Counted from the first letter of the stretch, positions 1 through 9,588 are shown. The stretch is 64,000 nt of DNA from Parabacteroides chongii (GCF_029581355.1 NZ_CP120849.1:2140501-2204500), one strand, 5' to 3'. The notes: generated by a model from the sequence alone, not told the origin. Made by a program: numbers and translations.

Positions 1-1683
1 AACAGTTATGCATGGGATAAGATAACGAAAGTAGACTATACTTCTACGGGGTCCAATGGCTGGTATTATTGGAGAATACGCTCTATACATACTATGCTGG
101 ATAATTTGGATAATGTAAAAATGAATGAAACTGATAAAGCGCATTGGAAGAGCGTTTGTTATTTTTTTAAGGCACAGGAATATTTTCGTCTTGTTTCAAG
201 GTTCGGAGATGTTATATGGATTGAAAAACTGTTGACAGAAACAGATGAAGATGTATTATATGGCCCGACGACACCTCGTGTGGAGGTAGCTGAAAAGATT
301 CTGGAGATGTTGCTTTATGCCCGGGATAATATAAAGCAGGACGGAGATGGGGCTAATACTATCAATACAGACGTGGTTAATGCACTGATTTCACGTTTTG
401 GCTTGTTTGAAGGAACATGGCAAAAATATCATAATGTTCCTAATGGTAATCCTTCCAAATATTTGCAAGCTAGCTTTGAGGCCTCTTCTGCTTTGATTAC
501 TAAATATCCAGAACTCCATAATAATTATAATGAAGTGTTTAATTCTTACGATTTGTCTGGAGTAAAAGGTGTTTTATTGTACAAAGTGTATATACCGACA
601 AAAGGTCACAGTCTGATGAGAAATATGAGATCGTCGGAATCATGGCAAGAGGCTTCTGCTGATATGGTCCAATCTTATTTATGTTCGGATGGTAAACCTA
701 TTTGGACTAGTTCAGTGTATGAAGGGAATCAGGAAACGGGTGACGATATTATGAATATAGAATTTCGTAATCGTGATCATAGATTGTATTATTCTATTTG
801 TCCGCCTTATCGGGTAAATACACCGGTACCTGCTACTTTTTGGAATCGTGGAGAGGATCATCTAGTGACACCGACAGGAAATCCTTTGGATCAGGAATAC
901 ATTGATTTAATGAAAAGAATAAATGAAGGGTCAAGTAGTGTGAAAGAACTTCCTGTAATTCAGTGGAATGATTGTTATGTTAGAGAGCAACCACATTTTA
1001 GAGGTCGTTACCAAATGTTACAAGGCTATAATGTTACAAATGCCGGTTATTATAATTGGAAATATTATACTCCTGACAATCAGACTGTAGTGAGTGATAC
1101 GGATGCTCCGATCTTCCGAATGGGAGAAGTGATGATAAATCATGCTGAAGTAGCCTGGGAGCTTGGAGAATTTGATCAATCGGTGGCTGATGCGACTATT
1201 AATAAATTAAGAAGTCGTGCTCATATTGCTAATATGGTTGTTGCTCAAATTGATGCTAACTTTGATCCAAAACGAGACAAGGGTGGCTTTTCTTCAAGTT
1301 CAGATCCTGTTGTCGGTCCTGCCGATTATGAAGTTGATCCAGTTTTGTGGGAGATTCGTAGGGAGAGACGCGTAGAGTTATATGCTGAAGGATTCCGTTT
1401 TGATGATTTGAGAAGATGGGGTAAAGGGCATTATTTGAATAAAAGACAATTCGGTGCCTATGTTCAGAAAAGTGATTACGAGAACTCTCGTTATGTAACT
1501 GATATCGATTTTTCAAAGTTTGATCTGAAAATAGAAGATCCGACAAAGGATAGTGGGCGTATAGCTTTGTTTGGAACTCCAAATCCGGGATGGAAAAATA
1601 AATATTATTTATATGCTATTCCTATAAATGATTTGACAATGAATGGTCAATTGAAACAAAACCCCGGTTATGAAAGTAAATAA
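1..1683 (+). CDS. SusD/RagB-family outer-membrane glycan-binding lipoprotein (5' truncated)
   Basis: The reading frame is open from the first base, so the window cuts off the N-terminus, including the signal peptide, and 560 residues remain. SusD-type lipoproteins sit on the cell surface over a SusC TonB-dependent channel and help capture glycans. The helical repeat region and the C-terminal signature EIRRERRVELYAEGFRFDDL followed by RRW are typical of the family. A SusC gene is expected just upstream, outside the window. A perfect palindrome follows the stop codon. The next genes, a sulfatase and a GH89 glycosidase, suggest a utilisation locus for a sulfated N-acetylglucosamine-containing glycan. 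The family assignment is firm; the substrate is inference. Confidence 0.93.
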   Translation, partial: NSYAWDKITKVDYTSTGSNGWYYWRIRSIHTMLDNLDNVKMNETDKAHWKSVCYFFKAQEYFRLVSRFGDVIWIEKLLTETDEDVLYGPTTPRVEVAEKILEMLLYARDNIKQDGDGANTINTDVVNALISRFGLFEGTWQKYHNVPNGNPSKYLQASFEASSALITKYPELHNNYNEVFNSYDLSGVKGVLLYKVYIPTKGHSLMRNMRSSESWQEASADMVQSYLCSDGKPIWTSSVYEGNQETGDDIMNIEFRNRDHRLYYSICPPYRVNTPVPATFWNRGEDHLVTPTGNPLDQEYIDLMKRINEGSSSVKELPVIQWNDCYVREQPHFRGRYQMLQGYNVTNAGYYNWKYYTPDNQTVVSDTDAPIFRMGEVMINHAEVAWELGEFDQSVADATINKLRSRAHIANMVVAQIDANFDPKRDKGGFSSSSDPVVGPADYEVDPVLWEIRRERRVELYAEGFRFDDLRRWGKGHYLNKRQFGAYVQKSDYENSRYVTDIDFSKFDLKIEDPTKDSGRIALFGTPNPGWKNKYYLYAIPINDLTMNGQLKQNPGYESK

Positions 1684-1704
1684 TACGGATTGATCAGATT
1701 TAAT

Positions 1705-1728
1705 ATAGGGGGAAATATTTCCCCCTAT
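1705..1728. terminator. 24-bp perfect palindrome after the susD-like gene
   Basis: A perfect palindrome built on a run of five G and five C around AAATATTT, starting 22 bp after the susD stop and followed by a short T-rich stretch. It probably works as a terminator or as an mRNA 3'-end stabiliser between the abundant SusCD transcript and the enzyme genes behind it. Confidence 0.6.
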
Positions 1729-1799
1729 TGATTTTGCCTGAATTTTTGATTCTCTATTTCCTCTATTTTTAATCACTCTTCCAATATATAATTATTGAC

Positions 1800-3251
1800 A
1801 TGAAATCACAGCAGATGTTTACTGCTATTTTATGTTGTGTATCCTTATGGGGGTGCAGCAACAAAAATAAGCAAGAAAGAGAAGTAGGCAGGAAGCCTAA
1901 TATTGTATATATTATTGCAGACGATTTGGGGTATGGTGATTTGGGGTGTTATGGTCAGCAACTAATAAAAACCCCAAATATAGATCGGTTGGCGCGTGAA
2001 GGAATGTTGTTTACCCAGCATTATGCCGGTTGCACGGTCAGTGCACCATCCCGATCAGCTTTGATCACGGGAATGCATACAGGTCATTGCCCTATACGTG
2101 GCAATAAGGAGATTGAACCCGAAGGGCAATATCCATTGCCTCTGAATACGTATACACTTGCTAAAATGTTGAAAACAGGTGGGTATGTAACGGGGTGCTT
2201 TGGCAAATGGGGGTTGGGTTATCCAGGTTCTGAGGGTAGCCCCGAAAACCAGGGGTTTGATGAGTTTTTCGGATATAACTGCCAGCGCATGGCACATAAT
2301 TATTATCCTCATTATTTATGGCATAATCAAGAGAAGGTCTGTTTATCTGGTAATGACGGATATAAAAAAGAGCAGTATTCTCATAATTTAATTCAAGGAC
2401 AAGCATTGGAATTCATGGAGATAAACGAAGATAAACCTTTCTTTGCATTTCTGACTTATGTGATTCCTCATGCGGAACTTGTTAATCCGGCAGACAGCAT
2501 TTTGGCTGAATATGAAAATAAATTTCCGGAAAAAGCTTATGTTGGTGTAGATGATGGGCCTGATTATAAGAAAGGAGGCTATGGGAGTACGCCGCATCCT
2601 AAAGCTGATTTTGCAGCAATGGTTACACGTTTTGATGCTTATGTAGGAGAAGTTGTAAATCATATTAAAGCTTTAGGATTGGATGAAAATACAATGATAA
2701 TTGTCACGAGTGATAATGGACCGCATAGAGAAGGTGGGGCTGATCCTGATTTCTTTAAAAGTTATGGCCCTTTGCGTGGTGTGAAGCGTGACATGTATGA
2801 AGGAGGAATACGAGTTCCCATGATTGTTCGTTATCCAGGGAAGGTAAAGGCAGGCAGTGTAACACATCATGTGTCTGCCTTTTGGGATGTCATGCCGACT
2901 TTGGCTGAACTGACGCAAACAGTACCTTACGAAAGAACAGATGGTATTTCTTTTTTACCGACTTTATTGGGGAAAGGGAAACAACGGGAACATGACTATT
3001 TGTATTGGGAGTTTCATGAGTCAGGAGGTAAAATTGCTGTTCGAAAGGATAATTGGAAAGCTATTACATTGAATGTCTTGGATCCGGAGAGACGTGTTAC
3101 TGAGCTTTATAATTTATCAGAAGATTTGCATGAAGATAACAATGTCGCAAGCCTGTATCCGGAGATAGTTCGGGAATTAGAACAAATAATGAATGAAGCA
3201 CATGTCGATTCGGATGTATTTACATTTACATCTCCGACGATTATTAAATAA
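1800..3251 (+). CDS. Sulfatase (S1 type, serine-type active site), lipoprotein
   Basis: A secreted sulfatase of 483 residues that should remove sulfate from a glycan so that glycosidases can follow. The N-terminus is a lipoprotein signal (cysteine at residue 19 after LWG). The mature start PNIVYIIADDLGYGDLG gives the metal-binding aspartates 41 and 42. The active-site motif is S81-A-P-S-R, where a serine rather than a cysteine is the residue converted to formylglycine; in anaerobes this is done by a radical SAM maturase (anSME), which is not in the window. TSDNG near residue 305 is the second metal site. Its place between SusD and GH89 suggests it acts on sulfated GlcNAc, but regiospecificity cannot be read from sequence alone. 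Confidence 0.92.
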   Translation: MKSQQMFTAILCCVSLWGCSNKNKQEREVGRKPNIVYIIADDLGYGDLGCYGQQLIKTPNIDRLAREGMLFTQHYAGCTVSAPSRSALITGMHTGHCPIRGNKEIEPEGQYPLPLNTYTLAKMLKTGGYVTGCFGKWGLGYPGSEGSPENQGFDEFFGYNCQRMAHNYYPHYLWHNQEKVCLSGNDGYKKEQYSHNLIQGQALEFMEINEDKPFFAFLTYVIPHAELVNPADSILAEYENKFPEKAYVGVDDGPDYKKGGYGSTPHPKADFAAMVTRFDAYVGEVVNHIKALGLDENTMIIVTSDNGPHREGGADPDFFKSYGPLRGVKRDMYEGGIRVPMIVRYPGKVKAGSVTHHVSAFWDVMPTLAELTQTVPYERTDGISFLPTLLGKGKQREHDYLYWEFHESGGKIAVRKDNWKAITLNVLDPERRVTELYNLSEDLHEDNNVASLYPEIVRELEQIMNEAHVDSDVFTFTSPTIIK

Positions 3252-3258
3252 TTATCTT

Positions 3259-5424
3259 ATGATTAACAGAAAAATGAATAAAATAGTTTTTATAATTTCA
3301 GTATTGTTTTTATGTAGTCTTTCTGCTCATTCTCAAGACGGAAGTGACAATATGGAAGCTGTTAATGGATTAATATCCAGAATTATGCCACAGCATAAAA
3401 CGTCTGTAGATTGTCGATTGAACGTAAAAGCAACAAAACCTTACTTCAAGATATTCAAATCCGGACAGAAGTTGGTTGTCGAAGGAAACTCACCGGTCAG
3501 TATCGCTTCCGGCTTACATCGCTATATGAAAGATTACCTGAATGTATCTGTGAGTTGGACCGACTTTACTCCGGTATTACCCGATAAACTGCCATTGCCA
3601 TCCAAGGTGATTAAAGAGGAAAGTCCTTATGAGTTTGTTACTTATATGAATTATTGTACGTTTGGGTATACAACGGTATATTGGGATTGGGAACGATGGG
3701 AGAAAGAGATTGACTGGATGGCCCTTCATGGGGTCACGCATCCTTTGAGCATGGTTGGTGTTGAACAGGTATGGAGAAATTTTCTTGCGCGGATTGGTTA
3801 TACGGAGGAAGAGACAAAAAAGTTTTTGACCGGTCCGGTTTATCTTCCTTGGTTGTTGATGGGGAATATGGAAGCATTAGGTGGTCCTATGCCTGATGAG
3901 TGGTTTGAGAAACAGGTGGCATTACAGCATAAGATTCTTGACAGGATGAGGAGTTATGGGATGGAGCCGATTTTCCAGGCTTTTTATGGAATGGTGCCAT
4001 CTGGCTATAAAGCTAAGTATCCAAATGCAACCGTTGTTGAACAAGGGAAATGGAATACATTCGACAGACCGGATGTTTTGTCTCCATTGGATCCTGAATT
4101 TGATCGTCTGGCTCGTATCTGGTACGATGAGTATACAGCTCTATTTGGTAAAACAGATTATTATGCTGGGGATCTGTTCCATGAAGGAGGTAAGACCGGA
4201 GGATTGGATGTTACGGCTTGTGCCCGATCTGTAGAAAAAGCGATGTTGACTTCTAATCCCGATGCAGTGTGGGTGCTTCAAAGTTGGGGGCCAAATCCTG
4301 TTCCTGAGTTGTTGAAAGGATTGAGTCCTGAACATGCATTGGTTGTAGAGCTATGTGCGGAATATTGGCATCGTTGGAAAGATAATGGGGGATATGATGG
4401 GATACCTTGGGCCTGGTCGAATATTTCTAACTGGGGTGGGAATATTGGACTTCATGGCAGATTGGATGCTATCGCTTCCGAACCGTTAGATGCATTACAT
4501 GATAAACAAGCATCGAAGACATTGATCGGAATTGGCTTTACTCCAGAAGGTATAGAAACCAATCCTGTTGTTCCGGCTTTGTGGAGTGATATGGTCTGGA
4601 ACAGCAAAACGTTGGATATGGAACAATGGATACAGAAATATGCCCAATATAGATATCATAGCGTATTACCATCTTTACAAGAAAGTTGGAATGGATTTTA
4701 TAAAACGGTGTATGGGACTTATCCAGGTTCACGTCGTCCTTCAGAACCTGTTTTCTGTGCAGAACCGTCTTTGGGCGTCAAAACAGTATCTTCATGGTCT
4801 CAATGCAAAATTTATTATGATCCGAATCTTTTTGCTGATGCTTGTAAGACCTTTTTACAGGATGCTTCTGCCCTTAAAGGAAATAAAAACTATGAATATG
4901 ATGTGGTTGATATGGTTCGCCAATACATTTCAGATTTGGGTCGAAGTTCTTATGCTCGAATACAAGAAGCTTGGAAAAATAGAAATCGTGAACTTTTTGA
5001 CAAAGAAACTAAACGTTTTCTTCAGTTAATAAAAGACCAGGATCGGTTGTTGCTGAGTCATCCTGCTTTTTGTCTTCAATCATGGTTAGAATCAGCCCGT
5101 AGTGCAGGATCAACTCCTGGTATTAAAAGTCAATATGAATATTATAATAAACTGATTGTTACGTCATGGGATACGGTAGATGGTAGTTTAAATGATTATA
5201 CTCATCGTGAGCTAGGCGGTCTTTTAGGTACATATTATTATAAGAGATGGTCTTTATATTTTAATTATTTGAATCAAGCGTGGGATAATCCTTCTCTACC
5301 GGAACCGTATATGTTCGGAGTGACAAAGACATGGCTGTATGAAAAATTGGGTGATACTATATTGTCATCAAGTAATAATCCGGTTGATACAGCATCTGAA
5401 ATTTTTAATAAATACTATCAGTAA
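3259..5424 (+). CDS. Alpha-N-acetylglucosaminidase, GH89 (NAGLU family)
   Basis: About 721 residues, close to the full length of bacterial and human NAGLU enzymes, which cleave terminal alpha-linked GlcNAc from heparan-type or mucin-type glycans. The frame could extend upstream over the sulfatase end, but the start at 3259 (or 3274) places a normal signal peptide, MNKIVFIISVLFLCSLSAHS, at the N-terminus. Family motifs seen are the N-terminal small domain, the YCTFGYTTVYWDWERWE stretch, DLFHEGG with a conserved glutamate at about residue 309, and WAWSNISNWGGNIGLHG. It begins 7 bp after the sulfatase stop, so the two are co-transcribed. Together they fit stepwise removal of sulfated alpha-GlcNAc caps; that substrate is inference. 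Confidence 0.92.
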   Translation: MINRKMNKIVFIISVLFLCSLSAHSQDGSDNMEAVNGLISRIMPQHKTSVDCRLNVKATKPYFKIFKSGQKLVVEGNSPVSIASGLHRYMKDYLNVSVSWTDFTPVLPDKLPLPSKVIKEESPYEFVTYMNYCTFGYTTVYWDWERWEKEIDWMALHGVTHPLSMVGVEQVWRNFLARIGYTEEETKKFLTGPVYLPWLLMGNMEALGGPMPDEWFEKQVALQHKILDRMRSYGMEPIFQAFYGMVPSGYKAKYPNATVVEQGKWNTFDRPDVLSPLDPEFDRLARIWYDEYTALFGKTDYYAGDLFHEGGKTGGLDVTACARSVEKAMLTSNPDAVWVLQSWGPNPVPELLKGLSPEHALVVELCAEYWHRWKDNGGYDGIPWAWSNISNWGGNIGLHGRLDAIASEPLDALHDKQASKTLIGIGFTPEGIETNPVVPALWSDMVWNSKTLDMEQWIQKYAQYRYHSVLPSLQESWNGFYKTVYGTYPGSRRPSEPVFCAEPSLGVKTVSSWSQCKIYYDPNLFADACKTFLQDASALKGNKNYEYDVVDMVRQYISDLGRSSYARIQEAWKNRNRELFDKETKRFLQLIKDQDRLLLSHPAFCLQSWLESARSAGSTPGIKSQYEYYNKLIVTSWDTVDGSLNDYTHRELGGLLGTYYYKRWSLYFNYLNQAWDNPSLPEPYMFGVTKTWLYEKLGDTILSSSNNPVDTASEIFNKYYQ

Positions 5425-5471
5425 ATATCTTTAGACTTCATTATGTAGTATTATTTATTAACAGAATTAGG

Positions 5472-5502
5472 CTTGTTTATTTAATAGATATATTTACTTT
5501 TG
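5472..5502 (+). promoter_or_regulatory. Bacteroides-type promoter of the iclR operon
   Basis: CTTG at 5472-5475, a 19-bp gap, then TACTTTTG at 5495-5502, which matches TAnnTTTG exactly. The predicted transcript start, near 5509, lies inside the palindrome described next. Confidence 0.65.
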
Positions 5503-5541
5503 TTTCTGATGTGAAACTTGGTTTCGTATCAGAAACAAAAG
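5497..5541. promoter_or_regulatory. Large nested palindrome, probable IclR operator
   Basis: Two 21-bp arms (5497-5517 and 5521-5541) match at 19 of 21 positions around a TTG centre. The outer 14 bp (CTTTTGTTTCTGAT and its complement) and the inner GAAAC/GTTTC are perfect. It covers the end of the -7 element and the start point, 15 bp before the ATG at 5557. No T-run follows, so a terminator is unlikely. IclR proteins usually bind palindromes as dimers or tetramers and often repress their own gene. Confidence 0.7.
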
Positions 5542-5556
5542 ATACTCCTTAAAAAG

Positions 5557-6357
5557 ATGGTAACACAGATTGAAATTGAAGAGAAAAACACTGCAAAGTA
5601 TAATATTCCGATGCTTGAAAAGAGCTTCGAGCTACTGGAGTTTTTGGTGAATTACCCTAGTGGTTTACCCATGCAGGAAATTGTAAATCTGCTAGATACT
5701 CCTAAAACGACTATATATCGTCTATTAAATTCGTTGCAAAGTATGGGCTATCTGACAAAAGATATTGATACACAGCGTTATTTCTTGTCTAAACGATTCT
5801 TAAGACTGGGACTGGCAGCTTTGGGTGAGTCAAATATAGTAGAACAGTCGTTGGCGCCTATGCGTGCCTTGCGTGATACTATTAAGGAAAGCGTTATGTT
5901 AGGCGTTTTTATGGAGAACCGGGTTGTTTTGCTTGAACAAGTATTAGGTTCACACAATTTCACCTTTTTATTACGCCCAGGTACAAGTTTCTTTCTGCAT
6001 GCTTCTGCACCAGGTAAACTCTTTTTGGCTTATCTTTCAGATGAAGAACGTGAGAAAGCATTACAGATGATTCAATATAAGACTTTTAACAAACGTACAA
6101 TTTCTTGTGAAGAACAAATGAGAAAAGAAATAAATCATATCAAGAAAGTTGGTTATGCCGTTGATCTGGAAGAAGAAATGGCTGGTGTGCATTGTATAGC
6201 AACACCGATATTTAACCAATTCGGCAGTATCGCAGCAACCATTTGGACTTCAGGTCCATCCGGTCGATTGGAAAAAAAGAAATTCCCGGAAATTTCGAAA
6301 GAATTAATCCGGACAGCTGATATTATCTCTGCTAACCTGGGATATATTCATAAATAA
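5557..6357 (+). CDS. IclR-family transcriptional regulator
   Basis: A regulator of 266 residues. The N-terminal winged helix-turn-helix (about residues 20-80, with MQEIVNLLDTPKTTIYRLL) is followed by the IclR effector-binding domain (about 95-260). The longer open frame begins with TTG inside the palindrome; the ATG at 5557 leaves the operator free and gives a normal family length. The following gene begins only 25 bp after the stop, so the regulator heads the operon running to 12532 and probably represses or activates it in response to a small sugar-derived or acid ligand. The ligand is unknown. The operator copy seen here is the only one found near these genes. Confidence 0.93.
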   Translation: MVTQIEIEEKNTAKYNIPMLEKSFELLEFLVNYPSGLPMQEIVNLLDTPKTTIYRLLNSLQSMGYLTKDIDTQRYFLSKRFLRLGLAALGESNIVEQSLAPMRALRDTIKESVMLGVFMENRVVLLEQVLGSHNFTFLLRPGTSFFLHASAPGKLFLAYLSDEEREKALQMIQYKTFNKRTISCEEQMRKEINHIKKVGYAVDLEEEMAGVHCIATPIFNQFGSIAATIWTSGPSGRLEKKKFPEISKELIRTADIISANLGYIHK

Positions 6358-6382
6358 TTATTAATTTCTAAATACGGACACC

Positions 6383-8746
6383 ATGAAAAAGTACAGCAAA
6401 TTTATCGTCTTATTGGCGACAGTCTGCATAGGGGGAATACAACTTTCCGCCGAGCAAATGGACCCGAAAAAAATTGTACTTACTACTAAAGCCAAAGAAC
6501 AATTAGCCGGAAAACAAATATTGTATATAGAACGGGAGCAGTATGCTCCGGATCACCATAATACCGCAACTCTTTTCCAGAAAGGAGAAATCAATGAAAA
6601 TAAGTTTTTTCCCGGAGGAGCCATGCGTATTTTCGATGTGAATACAGGGAATACGACTACGTTGATCGAACTGAAAGACGGAGTTGTTCGCGATCCGGAA
6701 CTTTCTTTCGACGGGAAAAAGATTATTTTCTCCATGCGGAAAAACAAAGATGATTTCTATCATATCTACGAAATAAATACGGATGGTAGTGGATTAAAGC
6801 AACTGACTTATGCAGAAGGTGTATCCGATATAGATCCTTTATATTTACCCGATGGTGGAATTATATTCAGCTCCACTCGTCAGCCGAAATATTGTATGTG
6901 TAATCGCCATATTATGTGTAATTTATATCGGATGGAAGCAGATGGGGCAAATATTACACAGATTGGAGTCAGTACCTTGTTCGAAGGACATTCCTCCTTA
7001 TTAAGTGATGGCAGAATCCTGTACGACCGCTGGGAATATGTAGACCGTAATTTCGGAGATGCACAAGGTTTATGGACTGTTAATCCCGACGGCACCAAAC
7101 ATTCCATCTACTATGGGAATAACACCCAATCTCCCGGAGGGGTAATCGATGCCCGTCAGATACCGGGAACAGATCAGGTAATTTGTATTTTTGGTTCTTG
7201 TCATGACCGTCCGTGGGGGGCTCTAGCTATCATAGATAGAAAAAAAGGGGTAGACGGAGTGGAACCAGTCGTACAAATTTGGCCGGAAGAAAGCCGGAAA
7301 CTTGTTGGAAAAGGGGATTTGGATTCATTCAAATGGATTGAGTATCTATTCGAAGATCCTTATCCTTTAAATGAAAACTTCTTCCTAGCTTCCCGCACCA
7401 TCTGGGCCAAACCCGGAGGCTGGATGCATGTCGATTCTAAGTCCGGCATTTATCTGGTCGGAAGGGACGGTACGCAGGAACTGATTGTTGAAGGAAACAG
7501 AAGCCTTTTTGACCCAATGATTATTGAATCGCGGCATAAGCCTCACGCAATTCCTTCTAATCGCAATTATACGGACAACAAAGGAACGTTCTATGTACAG
7601 AACGTTTACCACGGGACTCATATGGCAGGAGTGGAACCGGGCACCGTCAAATATCTGCGTGTCATAGAATCTCCGGAGAAAAGAACATGGACAAAGAATG
7701 GATGGGGAGGGCAGGGAGAACAAGCTCCTGCAGTCAACTGGCATAGCTTTGAAAATAAGCGTATTTTGGGAGAAGTCCCCGTTGAAGAAGACGGTTCTGC
7801 TAACTTCGAAGTTCCGTCCGGCACATTTGTATTTTTCCAATTGCTGGATAAAGATAAAAAGATGATTCAGTCCATGAGGAGCGGCACAATGGTCATGCCG
7901 GGAGAAATAAACGGTTGTATCGGTTGCCATGAAGATCGTCTGAGTGTCCCCAGTGCAATGGGAACCAGACCATTGGCTCTTAAGAAAGCACCGGTAAAAT
8001 TGAACGGATGGCAGGGAGAAGCTCCTAAAAAATTTTCGTTTATGGAAAAGGTTCAGCCTATCCTGGACAAGAATTGCGTGCGTTGCCACGATTTTGATCC
8101 AAAGAACCGTGACAAACTCGTATTGGCAAAAGATAAAAATCCATTCTTTAATGCGGCCTATGTCAACCTATATGTAAAAAAAGAGATTACCCTTATTGGT
8201 GGCGGACCGGCTCCGATACAAGACCCTTATTCCTGGGGGTCGCATGCCAGCAAACTGACTAAAGTAATCGACAGTAACCATCAGGGAGTCAAATTATCCC
8301 CCAAAGAAAAAGAGGCTCTTTACACCTGGATGGATTTGAACGGTGTCTATTATCCGGTATACGAATCTGCTTTCGACTCGACACTAGCCGGGCGAAGTCC
8401 TCTATATAACCAGGAAATCGAGGAATTGATAAAACTGACAGGTGTCAATATCTGGGATCTCAACAACCACGGACGGAAATTGACTGCACAGATATCTTTC
8501 GATCGTCCTGAAGTCAGCCCGTGTCTGGATAAGATTCGGAGCGATAAACAGAAATACACTCGTGCCGTCGAAATTATCCGTACCGGACAGAAACGGCTGA
8601 AAGCAACTCCGCGCGGAGATATTGAAAAGGATCTTGTGCCTTGTGAACGGCATAAAACACAACTACGAAAATATGCAGAACGCTTGAAAGTCGAACAGCA
8701 AAACTGTTCGATCATAGGGCAGGACGGGAAGGTTTATGATCAGTAG
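6383..8746 (+). CDS. HzsA-related periplasmic protein: beta-propeller with two c-type heme sites
   Basis: 787 residues with a cleavable signal peptide (MKKYSKFIVLLATVCIGG, cleaved near LSA). The N-terminal half holds TolB/PD40-like propeller repeats (DPELSFDGKKIIFS, DPLYLPDGGIIFSS). A middle stretch with VPVEEDGSANFEVPSGT resembles the middle domain of hydrazine synthase alpha. Two heme c motifs follow: C512-I-G-C-H and C565-V-R-C-H. A cysteine cluster, CMCNRH, lies within the propeller. Proteins of this architecture are common in Planctomycetes and are not hydrazine synthases in general. Here it sits in a sugar-type catabolic operon, so a periplasmic redox role is a guess. Covalent heme attachment requires a cytochrome c maturation system, not seen in the window. 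Confidence 0.8.
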   Translation: MKKYSKFIVLLATVCIGGIQLSAEQMDPKKIVLTTKAKEQLAGKQILYIEREQYAPDHHNTATLFQKGEINENKFFPGGAMRIFDVNTGNTTTLIELKDGVVRDPELSFDGKKIIFSMRKNKDDFYHIYEINTDGSGLKQLTYAEGVSDIDPLYLPDGGIIFSSTRQPKYCMCNRHIMCNLYRMEADGANITQIGVSTLFEGHSSLLSDGRILYDRWEYVDRNFGDAQGLWTVNPDGTKHSIYYGNNTQSPGGVIDARQIPGTDQVICIFGSCHDRPWGALAIIDRKKGVDGVEPVVQIWPEESRKLVGKGDLDSFKWIEYLFEDPYPLNENFFLASRTIWAKPGGWMHVDSKSGIYLVGRDGTQELIVEGNRSLFDPMIIESRHKPHAIPSNRNYTDNKGTFYVQNVYHGTHMAGVEPGTVKYLRVIESPEKRTWTKNGWGGQGEQAPAVNWHSFENKRILGEVPVEEDGSANFEVPSGTFVFFQLLDKDKKMIQSMRSGTMVMPGEINGCIGCHEDRLSVPSAMGTRPLALKKAPVKLNGWQGEAPKKFSFMEKVQPILDKNCVRCHDFDPKNRDKLVLAKDKNPFFNAAYVNLYVKKEITLIGGGPAPIQDPYSWGSHASKLTKVIDSNHQGVKLSPKEKEALYTWMDLNGVYYPVYESAFDSTLAGRSPLYNQEIEELIKLTGVNIWDLNNHGRKLTAQISFDRPEVSPCLDKIRSDKQKYTRAVEIIRTGQKRLKATPRGDIEKDLVPCERHKTQLRKYAERLKVEQQNCSIIGQDGKVYDQ

Positions 8747-8817
8747 AAAAACGGTCAATTTTAGCTTTTTCATTTGAGATAGTATAATATTCATTCCTCA
8801 TAAATTAACATATATCA

Positions 8818-9588
8818 ATGAAAACACTTGATTTATTTAGCCTGAAAGGGAAAAAAGGCTTTATCACCGGAGCTGCACGAGGTATTGGTAAATGCCTTGC
8901 CGAAGCGTTTACGGAAATGGGAGCTTCGATTGCCATTGTCGATATCGATATTAAGGAAGCAGAAAAGACAGCCGGAGAACTGGCCGCTCGCTATTCCGCA
9001 CACACAATTGCTATTCGTTGCGATGTAACGGATGCAGAAGATGTCGGACGGATGATGGAGGCATTTATAAAAGAATATGACACCATCGATTTTGCCATCA
9101 ATAATGCCGGTATAGCAAACACTTATCCTGCTGAAAATATTTCTTCCAAAGATTTCAAGAAAGTGGTCGACATCAATCTGAACGGAGTTTTCTTGACAGC
9201 ACAGGCTGCAGCCCGTCAAATGATCAAAGAAGGAAAAGCCGGAAGTATCGTAAACACGGCATCCATGTCTGCTCATATTATCAATACGCCACAAACGATA
9301 GCTAACTACTGTGCCTCTAAAGGTGGTGTTCTCCTGCTGACCAAGGCTCTGGCTGTAGAATGGGCTAAATATAATATACGTGTCAATTGTGTCAGTCCGG
9401 GATATATGGCGACTGAACTGGTTGCCGAAATGAAGAATATGCACGAAGAATGGATATCGAAAATACCCGCCGGACGCCTTGGTGTTCCTGAAGATCTGGT
9501 CGGGGCTTACGTATACCTGTTGAGCGATGCCGCACGCTACACGACAGGAACAGATTTAATTGTTGACGGCGGTTATACCAGCTTATAA
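8818..9588 (+). CDS. SDR-family NAD(P)-dependent oxidoreductase
   Basis: A classical short-chain dehydrogenase of 256 residues. It has the nucleotide-binding motif T17-G-A-A-R-G-I-G24, N95-N-A-G98, a catalytic serine around 151 and Y164-C-A-S-K168. The C-terminus DLIVDGGYTSL is typical of the sugar and polyol dehydrogenase branch (gluconate 5-dehydrogenase and arabitol or sorbitol dehydrogenase relatives). It starts 71 bp after the heme protein gene and 10 bp before the aldolase, within the same operon. The likely role is oxidation of a polyol or sugar to a ketose ahead of the kinase. The exact substrate is not readable. Confidence 0.9.
   Translation: MKTLDLFSLKGKKGFITGAARGIGKCLAEAFTEMGASIAIVDIDIKEAEKTAGELAARYSAHTIAIRCDVTDAEDVGRMMEAFIKEYDTIDFAINNAGIANTYPAENISSKDFKKVVDINLNGVFLTAQAAARQMIKEGKAGSIVNTASMSAHIINTPQTIANYCASKGGVLLLTKALAVEWAKYNIRVNCVSPGYMATELVAEMKNMHEEWISKIPAGRLGVPEDLVGAYVYLLSDAARYTTGTDLIVDGGYTSL

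Noticed and set aside
5497..5541. Palindrome as a terminator of the GH89 gene
   Set aside because: No T-run on the plus strand and it overlaps the next gene's promoter; an operator fits better.
5518..5556. Longer start for the IclR gene at TTG
   Set aside because: It lies inside the palindrome and after the predicted transcript start; the ATG at 5557 fits the family length.
7385..8089. 234-codon open frame on the minus strand
   Set aside because: It lies wholly inside the HzsA-related gene, antisense, and shows no family features; a shadow of the real gene.
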